64,000 bases of DNA, from assembly GCA_963836375.1 (NCBI GenBank), contig CAWIJK010000002.1, forward strand, positions 1,240,001-1,304,000, written 5' to 3'. Every line of letters begins with the position of its first letter. Position 1 is the stretch's first letter. The notes under the pieces are model-generated. The model had not been told where the DNA came from. It was given only the letters and a program-made list of their open reading frames with translations, and ran no database searches. Below, piece by piece: positions 25,173 to 34,195 of this stretch. The translations under genes and the position numbers were made by a program. The DNA comes from CAWIJK01 sp963836375 (GTDB taxonomy: Bacteria; Actinomycetota; Acidimicrobiia; Acidimicrobiales; RAAP-2).

Positions 25173-26834
25173 TCAGGGCGGCCCGCCCCGCCCGGCCAGG
25201 GCGCTCGCCGCCCGGGCGGCCAGGGCGACCAGGGTGAGGGTGGGTCCGTACCCAGAGGAGGTGACGAAGACCGACGAGTCGGCCACCACCAGGTTCTCCA
25301 GGCCGTGCACCCGGCACCACGGGTCGACCACCGAGGTCTTCGGGTCCGTTCCCATACGGGTGGTGCCCATGACGTGGCGGCTCTCGGGCATCTCGTGGTC
25401 GAGCGGACCATACTTGCCGGTGCCTGGCGAACTGGTCCGCAGCGTCCACTCGGCGCCCATCTCGGTGAGGACTGCTTCGAGCCTCGGCCCATAGTGCTCG
25501 CAGGCCACCCGCTCGTGGCGACCACCCTTGTAGGTGATGCGTGCCGCGGGGAACCCCCGCGCGTCGCGTACCGTAGGGTCGAGGTCCACGGTGTTGGTGG
25601 GGTAGGCCAGGTCCTCGCCCTGCATGATGAAGGCCCAGAGCCGGTTGCGCATCGGCGAATCGGCCATCATCGAGGTGTGCCGGCGGCCCCAGGGGTAGAT
25701 CTTCGCCTCGCGCACCGGCAGCGAGGCCCCGCCGTGCTCGACCATGCCGCCGCGCAGCCAGGGGAGCCCGGCCACCCGGGCCGCCGCCTGCGAGGCAGGG
25801 TCGGGGATCATGGCGTCGTCGTGGACGTGGGTCACGGCCCGCCCCCGCTCGCTGTGCAGGGCGTGGGGCATGGTGCCGACCACGATGGTCTGGTAGTGGA
25901 CCATCAGGTACCGACCGATCAGCGGGTTGTCCAGCCCCGAGAGGAGCAACAGGCGGGGCGTCTCGATGGCCCCGCCGGCCACGACGACGTGGCGGGCGTC
26001 CATCGAGCGCTCGACGCCGTCGGGGCCGATGTAGTCGACGCCGGTGGCCCTCCTCCCGTCGGTGCGGATCCGCGACACGAAGCTCTCGGGCACCAACTCG
26101 GCCCGGCCGGTAGCCATGGTCCGGGTGAGCAGGGCGACCGGATCGCCCTTGGCGTGGATCGGGCAGCCCAGGTTGGCGCAGAAGCCGCAGTTGTTGCAGG
26201 CCGGCCGACCGTCGTACGGAACGCTGTTGGCCGCGGTCGGCGCGGGGTAGGGGTGCAAGCCCAGCTTCTCGGCGGCGGGCACCGAGAGGGTGGCCCCGTA
26301 CATCGGCGCCCCCGAGGGCATCGGGTAGGGCCCCGAGCGCCAGGCGGCGAAGGGGTTGGCCCCCTCGGTGCCGGCCACCCCGATGGCCCGCTCCACGTGG
26401 GCGTAGTAGGGCTCGAGCTCGTCGTAGGCCACCGGCCAGTCCTCCACGTCGGCCCCGGGCTGGGGACCGTAGGTGGACCGCATGGCAAAGTCCTCCTCGC
26501 GAAAGCGCGGGGTCTTGCCATCGGCGTGCGTTCCCCCGCCCCCGACGGTCGAGGGGATCGAGTTCACCTCGCCCACGTGGGAGTGGTCCCCGTCGTCGGC
26601 ACTCTGGCGGAAGGTCCGCGGCTCCAAGAAGGGGTCCGGCCCGAGGAAGTGGCGGTGCACGAACTTGATCTCGTCGTTGGAGTAGTCCGACGAGGGCCGG
26701 CGCAGGTCGTCGGGATCGAGCAGGTGGTTGCGACCCTTCTCGAAGATGACCACGGACCAGCCGGCCTGGGTCAAGACGTCGGCCGCCGTCGCACCACCCG
26801 GCCCGGACCCGACAATGATGGCGTCGACGGTCAC
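25173..26834 (-). CDS. GMC-family FAD-dependent oxidoreductase
   Basis: A 553-residue flavoenzyme. It starts with the FAD-binding motif IIVGSGPGGATAA, and the family C-terminal signature RHVMGTTRMG (catalytic His) and the STGYGPTLTLVALA-like end are present. A cysteine group (NNCGFCANLGC) near residue 215 is seen in the gluconate/sorbosone-type membrane dehydrogenases. It oxidises an alcohol or sugar. The preceding gene encodes a gluconate-dehydrogenase subunit-3-like protein, so the two form one enzyme. Confidence 0.87.
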   Translation of the reverse strand: MTVDAIIVGSGPGGATAADVLTQAGWSVVIFEKGRNHLLDPDDLRRPSSDYSNDEIKFVHRHFLGPDPFLEPRTFRQSADDGDHSHVGEVNSIPSTVGGGGTHADGKTPRFREEDFAMRSTYGPQPGADVEDWPVAYDELEPYYAHVERAIGVAGTEGANPFAAWRSGPYPMPSGAPMYGATLSVPAAEKLGLHPYPAPTAANSVPYDGRPACNNCGFCANLGCPIHAKGDPVALLTRTMATGRAELVPESFVSRIRTDGRRATGVDYIGPDGVERSMDARHVVVAGGAIETPRLLLLSGLDNPLIGRYLMVHYQTIVVGTMPHALHSERGRAVTHVHDDAMIPDPASQAAARVAGLPWLRGGMVEHGGASLPVREAKIYPWGRRHTSMMADSPMRNRLWAFIMQGEDLAYPTNTVDLDPTVRDARGFPAARITYKGGRHERVACEHYGPRLEAVLTEMGAEWTLRTSSPGTGKYGPLDHEMPESRHVMGTTRMGTDPKTSVVDPWCRVHGLENLVVADSSVFVTSSGYGPTLTLVALAARAASALAGRGGPP

Positions 26835-26865
26835 CGGCGGCCCGAAACCTCGGTCCCGGCGACCC

Positions 26866-27438
26866 TCACCGCTCCGAGACCTCGACGTCGGTGAAGCCCC
26901 GGGGCTGGACGTCGCCGGCGAAACCGATGGCCTCCCACCCAGCGAGGTCGCGGTTGCCGCCGTACTCGGGCGCCCCGTACATCCCCTCGCAGCAGTGGGC
27001 GAACACGAGGGCGAGGAACGAGGGGTCGGCCCGCAGGAACACCGCCTGGGCCCGCTGGTCGAGCTGGCAGAACCGCTCCCCCAGGGCGCCCAGCGCGCTC
27101 CGGTAGCGCTCTTGGAGGCCGACGACCGGCCCGTTGAACTCACGTTCTGCCCGGCCGCCGGAGCCCTCGATGCGGGTGCGCCAGGCCAGCTCGTCGAGGG
27201 CACCGAGGGGGACGAACCGGCCGAAGCAGGCTTCACCGCCGTGGCGCCCCGACGTGGGGCCTCCGGCCCAGATCCGGGGCGGGTCGAACAGGAACGCTCC
27301 GAGCAGGGTGTCGATGTAGTCGGGCGCCCCGCAAGCCAGCGCCCCGGGCTGGTCCCCGTCGGCCGGGACCACCCGGTCGCACACGGCGGCCAGGATCCGG
27401 TACTCGGGCTCGGTCAGCCAGACGGGCACGGCGGCCAA
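26866..27438 (-). CDS. Gluconate 2-dehydrogenase subunit-3-like protein
   Basis: A 190-residue small subunit: LTEPEYRILAAVCDRVVPAD at the start is the usual family opening. It serves as chaperone/partner subunit of GMC-type dehydrogenases and lies 31 bases upstream of one. It lacks an obvious twin-arginine signal. The start may be TTG 27438 or GTG 27429; neither has a clear ribosome site. The operator at 27464 is directly upstream. Confidence 0.75.
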   Translation of the reverse strand: MAAVPVWLTEPEYRILAAVCDRVVPADGDQPGALACGAPDYIDTLLGAFLFDPPRIWAGGPTSGRHGGEACFGRFVPLGALDELAWRTRIEGSGGRAEREFNGPVVGLQERYRSALGALGERFCQLDQRAQAVFLRADPSFLALVFAHCCEGMYGAPEYGGNRDLAGWEAIGFAGDVQPRGFTDVEVSER

Positions 27439-27463
27439 CGTAGCAAGGCCCCGTCCTGTTTGC

Positions 27464-27477
27464 TGACGCCTCTGTCA
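27464..27477. promoter_or_regulatory. 14-bp palindrome, putative operator (copy 3, weakest match)
   Basis: TGACGCCTCTGTCA lies between the divergent GMC-small-subunit gene (start 27438) and the hydantoinase-type gene (start 27538). The outer arms TGAC/GTCA are intact; the centre departs most from the other copies (CTGTCA instead of GTGTCA). Confidence 0.45.
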
Positions 27478-27537
27478 GGTTAAACTCGCCGGCGCGATGG
27501 GCGCCGAGTGCCCTCGCTCCGGGGAGGGACCACCAGC

Positions 27538-29645
27538 GTGACCACGGCCGGGGCCAGCGGGCCCGAGGATGCGAACGGACGCCACCGCGTCGGCGTCGAC
27601 GTCGGCGGCACCTTCACCGACCTCATCTGCATCACCCCCGACGGCGAGGTGATCCTCGACAAGACGCCGACCACACCCCACGACCAGTCCGAGGGGGTGG
27701 TCAATGGCCTGGGCCTGTTGGCCGGGACCGTCGGATCGGACCTGGCCGGCTTCTGCGGGTCCCTCGAGGCGTTCGTCCACGGCACCACCACCGCGGACAA
27801 CACCATGATCGAGATGAGCGGGGCGACGACGGGCCTGTTGACCACCGAGGGCCACCGGGACGAGATCGAGCTGCGGCGAGACCACAAAGAGGAGATCTGG
27901 GACCCCACCTACCCTCCGCCGGTCCCCATCGCCCGTCGCCGGGCCCGCATCCCCATCCCCGAGCGTCTGGACTTCGAGGGGAACGAGATCCTGGCCCTCG
28001 ACGAGGAGGCGGTCCGCCGCGGGGTCCGGCGGCTCCGCAAGCTGGGCGTCGACTCGATCGCCGTCTGCTTCCTGTTCAGCTTCGTCAACCCCGAGCACGA
28101 GTTGCGGGCCGGAGCGCTCATCGCCGAGGAGTATCCCGACGTCGAGCACGTCTCGCTCTCCCACGAGGTCCTGCCCCGGGCACCCGAGTTCGAGCGGACC
28201 TCGACCACCTTGGTGAACGCGTACGTGGCCCCCCGCATCACCGCCTACGTGGGGCGCCTGGTGGAGCGCCTGCACCAGGCGGGCTTCGACGGCCAGGTGG
28301 TGCTCATGCAGTCGAGCGGCGGGGTGATGCCCCCCGAGTCGGTGGCCCGCCGGGCGGTCTCCCTGCTCGGTTCGGGCCCGACCGGAGGGGTCATGGCCGC
28401 CGCCCTGGCCGCCGAGCGCAGCGGCGTCACCGAGTTCGTCGCCGCCGACATGGGCGGCACCTCCTATGACGTCTGCCTGGTCCAGGGCAGCGCGCCGGCG
28501 GTGGCCACCGACTGGAACTGGCGGCACCGCTACTACCTCAACATCCCGATGGTCGACATCCACAGCGTCGGGGCCGGCGGGGGCTCGATCGCCCGGGTCC
28601 GCCAGGGTGCCCTGCTGGTCGGGCCCGACAGCGCCGGCTCGCATCCCGGACCGGTCTGCTACGGGCGGGGCGGCACCGACCCGACCGTCACCGACGCCGA
28701 CGCCGTGCTCGGCTACCTGCCGGCCAAGGGCTTCGCCGGCGGCACGCATGGAGCTCGACGTCGAGTCGGCCCGGCGGGCCATCGAGCGCGACATCGCCGG
28801 GCCCATGGGCCTCGACGTCGACGACGCCGCCTGGTCGGTCCAGCGCATCGTCAATGCCAACATGGCCAACGCCGTGCGCAAGGTGCTCTCCTCCCACGGT
28901 GCGGACCCGCGGACCCTGGCCCTGATCGCCTACGGCGGCGGCGGGCCCGTCCACGCCTGGGCCCAGGCCCGCGAGCTGGGCATCCACCGGGTGCTCGTCC
29001 CCAAGGCCTCGCCCGCCTTCTCGGCCCTCGGGCTCCTCGTGTCCGACTACGTGGTCGACCTGATGCGGGCCTACGTGGCCAAGCTTTCCGACGTCGACGT
29101 GGAGCGGGTGCGCTCCCTGGCGGACGAACTGCGCCGGGAGGCCGACGTCGAGCTGGCCCCGGCCCGGCTCGGGCCGGACAAGGTGGAGGCCAGCCTGTTC
29201 GCCCAGATGTGCTACCACGGCCAGAACTTCGACATGAGCGTGCCGATCCCCGAGGGCGCGGCAGCTGAGCGAGGAGAACCTGCTCGACCTGGCCGAGCGC
29301 TTCCACCGGCTCCACGAGTCGTCCCGGGGCTTCGCCTTCCCCAACCAGCAGCCGGTGGTGCGCGGGATCCGCCTCGTCCAGCGGGGCATCACCCCCAAGC
29401 CGCCGGTGCTGGCCCACCTGGGCACCGTGGTCAACGCCGAGGAGGCCAGGACCGGCAGCCGACCGGCCCACTTCGGTGACGGCTTCGTCGACGCACCCAC
29501 CTACGACGGCGCCCAGCTCGCTCCGGGGGCCGAGGTCACCGGGCCGGCCCTGATCGACGAGCCCTTCACGGTGATCGTGCTCGGACCCGGCGACGCGGCC
29601 CGGCTCGACGAGCACGGCAACTACGACATCACCGTCGCCCCCTGA
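27538..29645 (+). pseudogene. Hydantoinase A/oxoprolinase-family gene, two frameshifts
   Basis: Begins at GTG 27538 after GGGGAGGGA. The ATPase motif GVDVGGTFTDL is near the N-terminus and AADMGGTSYDV near residue 305. The frame breaks near 28745 (coding sense resumes as RMELDVESARRAIE) and again near 29258 (resumes as RQLSEENLLDLAERF). With one base skipped at each place the product is ~702 residues, normal for HyuA. Members hydrolyse hydantoins or 5-oxoproline or activate ketones with ATP. No HyuB partner gene is adjacent, so the true partner, if any, is elsewhere. Confidence 0.85.
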
Positions 29646-29693
29646 GCGCCACCGCCGGGGGCCGCCCGGGGCCGGTCCGCCGGGCCGCTGCGC

Positions 29694-30413
29694 TCAGCCG
29701 CCGGCGACCCGGTCCAGCAGGGCCGACGTCTCGACCGGGGCGGCCAGCATCATGTCGTGCCCGCTGGCCACGGCGTGGGTCTCCCACCCGGCCGACGCGG
29801 CCTCGTGGGCGAAGCGGTCCAGGCTGGCCATCGGCGGGTCGGTGTGCTCGACGTAGACCTTGCGCACGGCACCCAGCGGGCCCGGGTCGTAGTCGACCGG
29901 GTCGGTCTGGCAGCGGAAGGGGAAGTCGGTCAGCCGGGGGCGGACCCAGGCCGCCAGGGCGGCGTCGGTGATCCCCCACTGGGCCAAGAAGCCCTCCGAG
30001 GCCGGCAACCGCCAGCCGCCCCCGAACTCGCCCACCTCGCGGCGATAGTGCTCGGCCACCTCGGGCGGCTCGACGTCGAGCAGGCACTGGCCCGGCGCGG
30101 CCAAAAAGGCGCCCAAGAACACGACGGACGCCACCCGGCCCTCGGAGCGTTCGACCACCGGCCCGGCCAGGATCCCCGAGTAGCTGTGCACCACGAGGTG
30201 GACGTCGTGGAGGTCCTCGTACCACATGAGCTCGACCAGGTCCCCCACGTGGTCCTCGACGCCGATCGACGGGCTGAGCTCCCGGGCCCGCGCACCGTGC
30301 CCGCTGAGCGTCGGGGTGAAGACCCGGTGGCCCCGCTCGGCCAAGAGCGGGCGCACGTCGCGCCAGCACCAACCACCGTGCATGGCCCCGTGGACGAGGA
30401 CGAAGGTGGCCAC
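29694..30413 (-). CDS. Alpha/beta hydrolase
   Basis: A 239-residue hydrolase. VLVHGAMHGGWCW gives the oxyanion-hole loop, VVHSYSG carries the nucleophilic serine (about residue 97), and SGHDMM near the C-terminus carries the catalytic histidine. It resembles the small esterases of the salicylate-esterase/hydroxynitrile-lyase group. The substrate is unknown. It ends 48 bases from the hydantoinase-type gene (convergent) and lies downstream of the ECF41 sigma factor gene in the same direction, so it may belong to that operon. Confidence 0.85.
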   Translation of the reverse strand: MATFVLVHGAMHGGWCWRDVRPLLAERGHRVFTPTLSGHGARARELSPSIGVEDHVGDLVELMWYEDLHDVHLVVHSYSGILAGPVVERSEGRVASVVFLGAFLAAPGQCLLDVEPPEVAEHYRREVGEFGGGWRLPASEGFLAQWGITDAALAAWVRPRLTDFPFRCQTDPVDYDPGPLGAVRKVYVEHTDPPMASLDRFAHEAASAGWETHAVASGHDMMLAAPVETSALLDRVAGG

Positions 30414-30450
30414 CGCCCGACTCTAGCGACGCCGGACCCGCCGGGGCCCC

Positions 30451-31329
30451 TCAGCGGGCTGCCCACGGGCCGCGGAGGCGCCCGAGCTTGTCGGGGTTGG
30501 ACACCACCCGCACCCCGACGATCCGTGCGTCGGCGATGTCGAGCACCACCGCCGAGACGACCCGGTCACCGTCGACCAGGACCATCGCCGGCTGGCCGTT
30601 GAGGGTGGCCTCCTCGGGCACGCCCACGACCCTCTTGGCCACGTTGAGCAAGAAGCGCGACGCCCGGTGGGGACCGACCACCGGGCGCAGCGCGGCGCGG
30701 ACCTTCCCGCCGCCGTCGGTCCACACCACCACGTCGTCGGCCAGCATGCCGAGGAGTCCTTCGAGGTCGCCGGTGGCGCAGGCCTCCACGAACCGCCGGG
30801 TCATCTCGCGACCGTGTCGCTCGTCGGCGTCAAAGCGCCGGCGGCGGTCCCCGATCCGCCGGCGGGCCCGCGAGGCCAGTTGCCGGCAGCCGGCCGGGGT
30901 CCGTCCCATCGAGCGGGCGATCTCGTCGAACCCGTACCCGAAGACGTCGTGGAGGAGGTACGCGGCGCGCTCGGGCGGCGTGAGCTCCTCCAAGAGGACC
31001 AAGAAGGCCAGCGACAAGGAGTCGGCCTGCTCCACCGACGACCGGTCGTCGAGGGCCACCGGCTCGGGCAGCCAGGGTCCGGTGTAGGTGGTCCGGGTGA
31101 CCCGGGCCGAGCCCAGCTGGTCGATGCACAAGCGGGTGACGACGGTCACCAGGTAGGCCCGCACCGACTCCACGTCGGGCCCGGCCCGTTCGAGCCAGCG
31201 GATGCAGGCCTCCTGGACGATGTCCTCGGCGTCCGCCGCACTCCCGAGCATCCGATAGGCGATGCCGAAGAGCAGCGGTCGCCACTCCTCGAAGGCGGCG
31301 ACGTCGTCGTCAGCCGACGTCGAGGACAC
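30451..31329 (-). CDS. ECF41-type RNA polymerase sigma factor (SigJ-like)
   Basis: A 292-residue extracytoplasmic-function sigma factor: region 2 (RPLLFGIAYRMLGSAADAED), the linker motif YTGPWLPEPV, and region 4 (ERAAYLLHDVFGYGFDEIA). The SnoaL-like C-terminal domain carries both ECF41 hallmarks, VVWTDGGGK and SNPDKLGR. In this group the fused domain controls the sigma factor in place of a separate anti-sigma protein. The GTG at 31329 overlaps the end of the CMD gene by 20 bases, and CMD proteins are the typical ECF41 neighbours. Confidence 0.92.
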   Translation of the reverse strand: MSSTSADDDVAAFEEWRPLLFGIAYRMLGSAADAEDIVQEACIRWLERAGPDVESVRAYLVTVVTRLCIDQLGSARVTRTTYTGPWLPEPVALDDRSSVEQADSLSLAFLVLLEELTPPERAAYLLHDVFGYGFDEIARSMGRTPAGCRQLASRARRRIGDRRRRFDADERHGREMTRRFVEACATGDLEGLLGMLADDVVVWTDGGGKVRAALRPVVGPHRASRFLLNVAKRVVGVPEEATLNGQPAMVLVDGDRVVSAVVLDIADARIVGVRVVSNPDKLGRLRGPWAAR

Positions 31330-31906
31330 CGTGGCGGTCGTCGCTCGTGGCGGCGCTCGGGACGTTGCAGTGCTCGGCGAACCCCTGGCTGTGCAGACCC
31401 AGTCCGGCGTTGAAGCGGGAGCGGAACTGCTCGAGGGCCACCCACCCCGCCAGCTCGACGATCTCCGCGTCACTGAGGGCCAGGTGCAGCCGGTCGGCCA
31501 GGTCCTCGGTGACCGCGGCCGGGTTCGCCGAGGCCGCCTCGGCGTACTCGAGGACCAGTCGCTCCCGGTCGTCGAACACCGAGCTCTCGCGCCACCGGTC
31601 GACGGCCCGGACCTTGTCGGGGTCGATGCCCCCGTGCACGCCCTCGAAGTAGCCGTAGTCGATGCACCACGAGCAGCCGATGGTCATCGCTACCTTCTGG
31701 ACGGCCAGCCACCGCAGCGTCTCGTCCAGCTTCTTCCAGCCCAACTGGACCGTGGTCTCGAGCGCCCCCATGGCCACCAGGACGCCGGCATGGTGCGAAG
31801 CCGCCGCCGTGGGCTCGACCATCTGGCCGAAGCGCCGCTCGGTGTAGGTCCGGGCCAGGCGCGCCACCACGCCCTCGGGCTGGTTCTCCAACGGAACGTG
31901 GGCCAT
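31310..31906 (-). CDS. Carboxymuconolactone-decarboxylase-family protein
   Basis: A 198-residue AhpD-like protein. The redox motif CSWCIDYG (CxxC) is at about residues 83-90 within a helical bundle. Such proteins, found next to ECF41 sigma factors, are thought to act in peroxide or thiol redox processes; the actual reaction is unknown. The ATG at 31906 follows AAGGTGG. It is the first gene of the operon with the sigma factor, behind an ECF41-type promoter. Confidence 0.87.
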   Translation of the reverse strand: MAHVPLENQPEGVVARLARTYTERRFGQMVEPTAAASHHAGVLVAMGALETTVQLGWKKLDETLRWLAVQKVAMTIGCSWCIDYGYFEGVHGGIDPDKVRAVDRWRESSVFDDRERLVLEYAEAASANPAAVTEDLADRLHLALSDAEIVELAGWVALEQFRSRFNAGLGLHSQGFAEHCNVPSAATSDDRHGVLDVG

Positions 31907-31941
31907 GGGCCACCACCTTTTGCTCGTCTGTCATTGCCTGA

Positions 31942-31968
31942 GACGATCGAGACCCCACAATTGTGACA
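31942..31968 (-). promoter_or_regulatory. ECF41-type promoter of the CMD-sigma operon
   Basis: Read on the minus strand: TGTCACA (31968-31962), a 16-base spacer, CGTC (31945-31942). This is the -35/-10 pair described for ECF41 sigma factors. It lies 36 bases before the CMD start, so the sigma factor probably drives its own operon. Confidence 0.8.
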
Positions 31969-31987
31969 CCCCGGCCACAACCGCCCC

Positions 31988-32848
31988 TCAGGCGGCGATC
32001 AGGGCGATCCCGGTCACGGCCAGGGCGAGGCCCACCACCTGGAGGGGCACCAACCGCTCGCGGTAGCGCAGCCGGGCCAGGACCACCGTGGAGACCGGGT
32101 AGAGCGACGCCAGCACCCCGACCAGGGCCACGAGCCCGTGGCGGGCGGCGATGATGAACGAGCCGTTGCCGGCCACCTCCATCAGGCCGACGGCCATCCC
32201 CATCAGCACGATCCGGCGACCGGGCCGGGGAAGCGGCCGCAGGACCAGCACCGCCAGCGCGACCAACGGCAACGACACGCAGCGCCAGGCCACCAGCGGC
32301 CAGAGGCCGGTCGCCGACGGTGTGTCGGCCACCAGCACGGCGACCACCCCGAGGCCGAAGCCGGCCAGGACGGCCAGCGGCACCCCGATCGGGAACCGGC
32401 CCCGCTCGACCGGCTCATCGCCCACCTCCTCGCGCGGGTGGAGGCTCACCAGGACCACCGCCCCCACCGCCAGGGCCACGCCGACGAGGGCCGGGACCGA
32501 CGGGTGCTCGCCGCGCGCCAGCCCCCACCCGAAGGGCACCAGGGCCCCGAGGACCGCGGCGATGGGGGCGATGACCACCATCGGGCCGATGGCCAGCGCC
32601 CTGTACAACAGGCCGAGCGCCCCCACCGCGATCGCCCCGGCCACCGCCCCGTGGGCCAGGGCCAGCGCGTTCGGCCGGGCGTGGGTGTCGACCCCGACGG
32701 CGACCAGCGTGGCGACCAGCCCAACTGTCTGGGAGACGAGCAGCACCCATGCGGCCGACACCACCTTGGAGGCGGCACCGCCCAGGAAGTCCGACGCGCC
32801 GTAGACGACGGCGGCGGTGAGCCCGAGCACGATCCCTATCGCCGCCAT
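31988..32848 (-). CDS. DMT-family (EamA) transporter
   Basis: A 286-residue membrane protein with about ten helices in two homologous halves, and a polar loop (HPREEVGDEPVERG) in the middle. It is an intact drug/metabolite transporter, unlike the truncated one at the left edge. The substrate is unknown. It ends 20 bases upstream of the ECF41 -35 element and reads in the same direction. Confidence 0.87.
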   Translation of the reverse strand: MAAIGIVLGLTAAVVYGASDFLGGAASKVVSAAWVLLVSQTVGLVATLVAVGVDTHARPNALALAHGAVAGAIAVGALGLLYRALAIGPMVVIAPIAAVLGALVPFGWGLARGEHPSVPALVGVALAVGAVVLVSLHPREEVGDEPVERGRFPIGVPLAVLAGFGLGVVAVLVADTPSATGLWPLVAWRCVSLPLVALAVLVLRPLPRPGRRIVLMGMAVGLMEVAGNGSFIIAARHGLVALVGVLASLYPVSTVVLARLRYRERLVPLQVVGLALAVTGIALIAA

Positions 32849-32977
32849 TGGTCACCCTCCGTGGGTCGGCGGGCCACCGGGCGGCTCCGGTCGCCTCGCC
32901 GGCGCTGGGTCAGCACCAACCAGCCCGTCGTGACCGGCCGAGGCCCCTCGATCCGGCCACCGGGCCCAGTCGAGCCG

Positions 32978-34123
32978 TCACCCCCGGGGCAGTCCGAGGA
33001 TCCGCCCGGCGATGATGTCGCGTTGGATCTCAGAGGTGCCCCCGGCGATGCTGGCCGCCCGGCTCCAGAGCCACTGGCGGGCCCAGGGCCCCGACAGCGA
33101 CGAACCGGTCCCCCGCCCCGTCACCGCCAGTGCCGCCTCGGAGAGGTCCTGGGTCATGGCCGTCCAGGCCAGCTTGACCCACGACGACTCGGGCCCGGGG
33201 GCCTCCCCCCGTCCGAGGCGGGTCAGCGTGCGCAGGTTGTGCAGGCGCAGGACCCCGAGCTCGATCCACGCCGCGGCCAGGGCGTCGGCCACCACCGGGT
33301 CGTCGAGGGCGCCGCCGGCTCCCGCCTCCTCGTAGAGGCGGGAGAGATAGGCCTCGTGGACGACCTGCTCTTTGAACGGGAAGTTGGTGCCCCGCTCGTG
33401 GGCCAGGGTCGAGCCCGCCACCGTCCACCCCTGACCCTCGACGCCGATGAGGTGCTCGGCGGGCACGAAGACCTGGTCCAAGAAGACCTCGTTGAACTCG
33501 GCGTCCCCGGTCAACTGGACGAGGGGCCTGATGTCGACCCCTTCGGCGCGCATGTCGACGGCCATGGCCGAGATGCCCTGCTGGGGACGCGCCGCGTCGG
33601 GGTCGGTGCGGGCCAGGCACAGACCCCAGTCGGCGAACTGGGCGTAGGAGGTCCAGACCTTGCGTCCGGTCACGGCGTAGCCACCGGGCACGGCGACGGC
33701 CCGGGTGCTGAGCGAGGCCAGATCGCTGCCGGCGTCGGGCTCGCTGAAGAGCTGACACCACAGTTGGTCGGCCGAGAGTATCCGGGGCATCCACTCGCGG
33801 CGCTGCTCCTCGGTGCCGTGGGCCAACAGGGTGGGCCCGACCAGGTTGATCCCGACCCGGTTCACCGGTTGAGGGGCCTGGGACCGGGCGTACTCGCTCT
33901 GGTAGAGGGCCACCTGCACCGGGGTGGCGCCCCGCCCGCCGTAGGCCTCGGGCCAGTGCACCCCGACCCAGCGGTCGGCCGCCATCGTGGCCTGCCAGCG
34001 GCGGCCCCAGGCCACCTCGTCGGCCAGGTCGCTGAAGGCCGGGGGGGCCTCCAAGTGCTGGGCCAGCCAGTCGCGCACCGACCCGGCGAACGCCTCGTCG
34101 TCGGGACTCAGGGCCAGGTCCAC
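32978..34123 (-). CDS. Acyl-CoA dehydrogenase
   Basis: A 381-residue flavoprotein of the acyl-CoA dehydrogenase superfamily: WCQLFSEPDAGSDLASL and KVWTSYAQFADWG form the FAD/substrate region, and GGTSEIQRDIIAGRILG is the usual C-terminus. It introduces a double bond into an acyl-CoA. It is closely similar in sequence to the gene at 37610. It starts at GTG 34123, 27 bases from the operator at 34150, and is divergent from a CoA ligase. Confidence 0.9.
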   Translation of the reverse strand: MDLALSPDDEAFAGSVRDWLAQHLEAPPAFSDLADEVAWGRRWQATMAADRWVGVHWPEAYGGRGATPVQVALYQSEYARSQAPQPVNRVGINLVGPTLLAHGTEEQRREWMPRILSADQLWCQLFSEPDAGSDLASLSTRAVAVPGGYAVTGRKVWTSYAQFADWGLCLARTDPDAARPQQGISAMAVDMRAEGVDIRPLVQLTGDAEFNEVFLDQVFVPAEHLIGVEGQGWTVAGSTLAHERGTNFPFKEQVVHEAYLSRLYEEAGAGGALDDPVVADALAAAWIELGVLRLHNLRTLTRLGRGEAPGPESSWVKLAWTAMTQDLSEAALAVTGRGTGSSLSGPWARQWLWSRAASIAGGTSEIQRDIIAGRILGLPRG

Positions 34124-34149
34124 CGCGACCCCCGGCCCGATCCGTTCCC

Positions 34150-34163
34150 TGACATGAGTGTCA
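34150..34163. promoter_or_regulatory. 14-bp palindrome, putative operator (copy 4)
   Basis: TGACATGAGTGTCA lies between divergent acyl-CoA dehydrogenase (start 34123) and CoA ligase (start 34196) genes. On the plus strand TGTCAC (34159-34164) is followed after 17 bases by TAGGGT, a plausible promoter that the operator would overlap. Confidence 0.65.
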
Positions 34164-34195
34164 CGTTACCGGGGCGCCCGGTAGGGTGCCCTCTC

